Positions 6,378 to 8,495 of a stretch of DNA of 8,495 nt are shown here, in pieces. The first letter of the stretch is position 1. Every line of letters starts with the position of its first letter. A program made the translations under genes and the position numbers. A model generated the notes under the pieces. It had not been told where the DNA came from, did no database searches, and was given only the letters and a program-made list of their open reading frames with translations. Origin of the DNA: Prevotellaceae bacterium (GTDB taxonomy: Bacteria; Bacteroidota; Bacteroidia; Bacteroidales; UBA932); NCBI GenBank assembly GCA_031254635.1, contig JAIRUB010000086.1, positions 1 through 8,495 of the forward strand, read 5' to 3'.

Positions 6378-8228
6378 ATGAGAAAATTTTTTCTTCTTTC
6401 TTTGTATCTTTGTTCGGTAAATTTATTGTGTGCGCAAATGAAAATTGAACGTGTTGAACCTTTAAGTTGGTGGGCAGGCATGCATACGCCGCTGCAACTG
6501 ATGTTCTATGGCAAGGGCTTGCAAGATGCAGAAGTCCGCTGTTTGGAAAAAGGTTTAATGGTACTCAAAGTTCATCAGGCCGAAAGTAAAAATTATTTGT
6601 TTGTCGATATTTTAGTAGAAGACTATGCCCGGCCGGGAACTTATACCTTTGAGTTTACACAGGGGAAAAAGAAAATTAAGCATAGCTACATCATCAATGC
6701 CCGTAGCGAAGGCTCTGCGCAAAGAAAGGGCTTTGGCCCGGCGGATATGATTTACCTGATTATGCCCGACCGCTTTGCCAATGGCAACCCTGAGAACGAT
6801 AACCATAAAGACGCAGCGGAAAAAGCCAACAGGGATAAGCCATACGGCAGACACGGCGGCGATATTCAAGGCATGATTAATCATCTCGACTATTTACAGG
6901 AGTTGGGTGTAACAGCCATCTGGCCTACTCCTCTGCTCTTTGATAATGAGCCGCGAGCCTCGTATCACGGCTATGCCTGCGCCGATTATTACCGGATAGA
7001 TCCTCGTTACGGAACTAACGAATTGTATAAACAAATGGTGGAAATGGCTCGTGAAAGAGGAATTAAGTTTATTATGGATATGGTGCCCAACCATTGCGGT
7101 ATGGCACACTGGTGGATGAAAGACCTGCCTTTTGCTTCATGGATTCACCAGTTCCCGGAATTTACCCGCTCCAATTACCAAATGGCTTCCCATTTCGACC
7201 CCAACGCCTCAAAATATGATAATGATTTGTGCGTAAAAGGCTGGTTCGACACTTCAATGCCCGATATGAACCTTACGAATCTATACGTATTGAATTATTT
7301 TACGCAGATGGCCGTTTGGTGGATTGAGTTTGCAGGCCTCGACGGCTTGCGGGTGGACACCTATCCCTACAGCGATAAACACGCAATGGCTACCTGGACA
7401 AAAAATATCTTAGACGAATATCCCCACCTGAATATTGTTGGCGAGGCCTGGTATCCCTCGCCTTCGATGATTGCTTATTGGGAAGGCGCTGCGAAAAACA
7501 CAGACGGTTATACCTGCCACCTGCCCTCCGTAATGGATTTTCCTTTACAGGAAAACATTGCAGCGGGCTTTGCTAAAGACAGCATGCCCTCGTGGGGCGA
7601 AGGATTGATGAAAATTTATTCCTGTTTGACGCAAGACTTTGTATATGTTCAGCCGAACAATTTGATGATTTTTATCGATAATCATGACATCAACCGTATG
7701 GCTTGGCTGCTGAAAGGGAAGAAAGATAAACAGAAGATGGTAATGGCGCTCTTAGCTACCATGCGCGGCGTACCGCAGCTAACTTATGGTTCGGAGGTAA
7801 TGCTGTATAACAAGAATAAGCAGGGACACGGCGAAGAACGGCTTGATATGCCGGGTGGCTGGCCCGACGATGAACGTTCGGTATTTACGGCAGCAGGCCG
7901 TACAAAAACAGAAAATGAGGTATTCGAATACACGAAGAAACTCTTTAATTGGCGTAAAAATACCAAGGTTATTCATGAAGGAAAGCTAATGCAATTTGTG
8001 CCTGTCGATAATAATTTCTATGTTTATTTCCGTTACACAGACAAGGAATTAGTGATGATGGCTATTAACAACTGCCGCGAAGAAAAGACGATAGACTGGC
8101 CGCGTTTTTCCGAAATAACCACCGGCTACGCACAGGGAGTTGATATTATCACCGGCAACGCTGTGCAGATAGACAGCCCCCTAAGCCTGCCGCCCCAACA
8201 AGCCTTGGTAGTGCATTTCAAGAAATAA
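6378..8228 (+). CDS. susA: SusA-like periplasmic neopullulanase (GH13)
   Basis: 616 residues, close in length and layout to SusA of Bacteroides thetaiotaomicron, a periplasmic neopullulanase that breaks imported maltooligosaccharides. The N-terminus is a type I signal peptide likely cut after LLCA (Ala19/Gln20); LLC does not form a lipobox because Leu precedes Cys. Residues ~21-108 are an N-terminal beta domain (IERVEPLSWWAGM), and the barrel starts near 123 (MIYLIMPDRFANGNPEND). Conserved regions: I, DMVPNHCG (Asp234, Asn238, His239); V, MPDMN (294-298), a neopullulanase-type form beginning with Met; II, GLRVDT (Arg325, nucleophile Asp327); III, IVGEAW (acid/base Glu356); IV, FIDNHD (His436, Asp437). 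A C-terminal beta domain follows from ~535. It lies 11 bases after the previous gene and is the last gene of the operon. The family is certain; the SusA assignment is by recognition of features and length, not alignment. Confidence 0.88.
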   Translation: MRKFFLLSLYLCSVNLLCAQMKIERVEPLSWWAGMHTPLQLMFYGKGLQDAEVRCLEKGLMVLKVHQAESKNYLFVDILVEDYARPGTYTFEFTQGKKKIKHSYIINARSEGSAQRKGFGPADMIYLIMPDRFANGNPENDNHKDAAEKANRDKPYGRHGGDIQGMINHLDYLQELGVTAIWPTPLLFDNEPRASYHGYACADYYRIDPRYGTNELYKQMVEMARERGIKFIMDMVPNHCGMAHWWMKDLPFASWIHQFPEFTRSNYQMASHFDPNASKYDNDLCVKGWFDTSMPDMNLTNLYVLNYFTQMAVWWIEFAGLDGLRVDTYPYSDKHAMATWTKNILDEYPHLNIVGEAWYPSPSMIAYWEGAAKNTDGYTCHLPSVMDFPLQENIAAGFAKDSMPSWGEGLMKIYSCLTQDFVYVQPNNLMIFIDNHDINRMAWLLKGKKDKQKMVMALLATMRGVPQLTYGSEVMLYNKNKQGHGEERLDMPGGWPDDERSVFTAAGRTKTENEVFEYTKKLFNWRKNTKVIHEGKLMQFVPVDNNFYVYFRYTDKELVMMAINNCREEKTIDWPRFSEITTGYAQGVDIITGNAVQIDSPLSLPPQQALVVHFKK

Positions 8229-8410
8229 GCAGGCCATAGGGCGAAGCATTACGATTTTATCACACCTCTTCGGAATTTTGACTTCGACTATTTTCAAAGT
8301 TTTGCAATAAAAATAAAGAAATAAGGGAAAAACCTTTATGACATCATTTGCTACTAAGGTAGGGCTATTCAGTAAATAATACGATTTTGAAAAATAAATT
8401 AGTTTAATAT

Positions 8411-8441
8411 TTTGTGGATTGATTTTTTTGTTGTACCTTTG
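8411..8441 (+). promoter_or_regulatory. Bacteroidota-type sigma-ABfr promoter for the next gene
   Basis: TTTG at 8411-8414 and TACCTTTG at 8434-8441 are separated by exactly 19 bases. This matches the Bacteroidota housekeeping promoter (-33 TTTG, -7 TAnnTTTG). Transcription would start a few bases after 8441, giving a leader of roughly 10-15 bases before the ATG at 8461. The spacer contains a run of seven T (8423-8429). This promoter starts a new transcription unit and marks the right end of the starch operon. Confidence 0.8.
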
Positions 8442-8460
8442 GTCTTAAATAATAAACATT

Positions 8461-8495
8461 ATGTCATTAGCCTTACACGTTCCTGTAACAGAGAG
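8461..8495 (+). CDS. Start of an unidentified gene, cut by the window edge
   Basis: An ATG 19 bases downstream of a good Bacteroidota promoter opens a frame reading MSLALHVPVTE to the window edge. The leader TCTTAAATAATAAACATT has no Shine-Dalgarno sequence, as is normal in this phylum. The N-terminus shows neither a clear signal peptide nor a recognisable motif, and eleven codons are too few to name a product. The separate promoter suggests it is not part of the starch operon. Confidence 0.6.
   Translation, partial: MSLALHVPVTE

Larger units (their letters stand above)
1..8228 (+). other. 3' part of a Sus-like starch utilisation operon
   Basis: Five genes on the same strand follow each other with gaps of 68, 17, 60 and 11 bases: a SusE/F-type binding protein and four GH13 glycosidases, three lipoproteins and one periplasmic. 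In Bacteroides the starch utilisation system combines SusC/D/E/F/G at the outer membrane with the periplasmic enzymes SusA (GH13) and SusB (GH97). Here SusC, SusD, SusR and SusB are not visible; they may lie to the left or elsewhere. I see no Bacteroidota promoter (TTTG-N19-TAnnTTTG) in any of the gaps, which supports co-transcription from a promoter left of the window. The one caution is a hairpin at 794-819 that could separate the first gene from the rest. The operon reading is inference from spacing and function. Confidence 0.8.

Noticed and set aside
6423..6440. Lipoprotein lipobox in the SusA-like protein (LLC at residues 16-18)
   Set aside because: The residue before Cys is Leu, whereas signal peptidase II needs Gly, Ala or Ser; a type I cut after Ala19 fits better and agrees with the periplasmic location of SusA.
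8242..8272. CGAAG ... CTTCG inverted repeat after the SusA-like gene
   Set aside because: Only 5 bp of stem with a 21-base loop; expected by chance and not followed by a T run.
8321..8339. Hairpin ATAAGGG / CCTTTAT with loop AAAAA downstream of the SusA-like gene, as the operon terminator
   Set aside because: The stem is short, has a G-T pair, and is followed by GACATCATTT with no T tract on the + strand. A T-rich tail exists only if read on the - strand, where no gene is visible. I see no convincing terminator in 8229-8410.

Overview
The window is the 3' part of a starch/glycogen utilisation (Sus-like) locus from a member of the Bacteroidota, probably order Bacteroidales. Three things point there: a SusE/SusF-type outer-membrane glycan-binding protein, a SusA-like periplasmic neopullulanase, and a textbook Bacteroidota promoter (TTTG, 19 bases, TAnnTTTG) near the right edge. 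The genes also lack Shine-Dalgarno sequences and have A/T-rich leaders, as is usual in that phylum. Species cannot be told from this sequence.

Layout, all on the + strand. (1) 1-773: C-terminal part of a SusE/F-like surface starch-binding lipoprotein, its start lying left of the window. (2) 774-841: a short gap with a perfect 10-bp hairpin. (3) 842-2707: a GH13 lipoprotein with an N-terminal E-set/CBM48-like domain. (4) 2725-5019: a large GH13 lipoprotein with several beta domains before the barrel and an unusual conserved region I. (5) 5080-6366: a compact GH13 lipoprotein without N-terminal modules, preceded by three 7-bp tandem repeats. (6) 6378-8228: a SusA-like GH13 neopullulanase with a type I signal peptide. 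(7) 8229-8460: a non-coding gap ending in a promoter. (8) 8461-8495: the first codons of the next, unidentified gene.

Likely working: the SusE/F protein, with SusC/SusD partners presumably encoded upstream, captures starch at the surface. One or more of the lipid-anchored GH13 enzymes cuts it, oligosaccharides enter the periplasm, and the SusA-like enzyme and possibly the other lipoproteins reduce them to small sugars. Four consecutive GH13 genes with four different architectures is the main feature of interest. All four keep the catalytic Asp/Glu/Asp triad, but two have non-standard residues in conserved regions. I found no CRISPR, mobile element, tRNA, rRNA or defence system. The window is best read as a variant of a known type of locus, not a new system.
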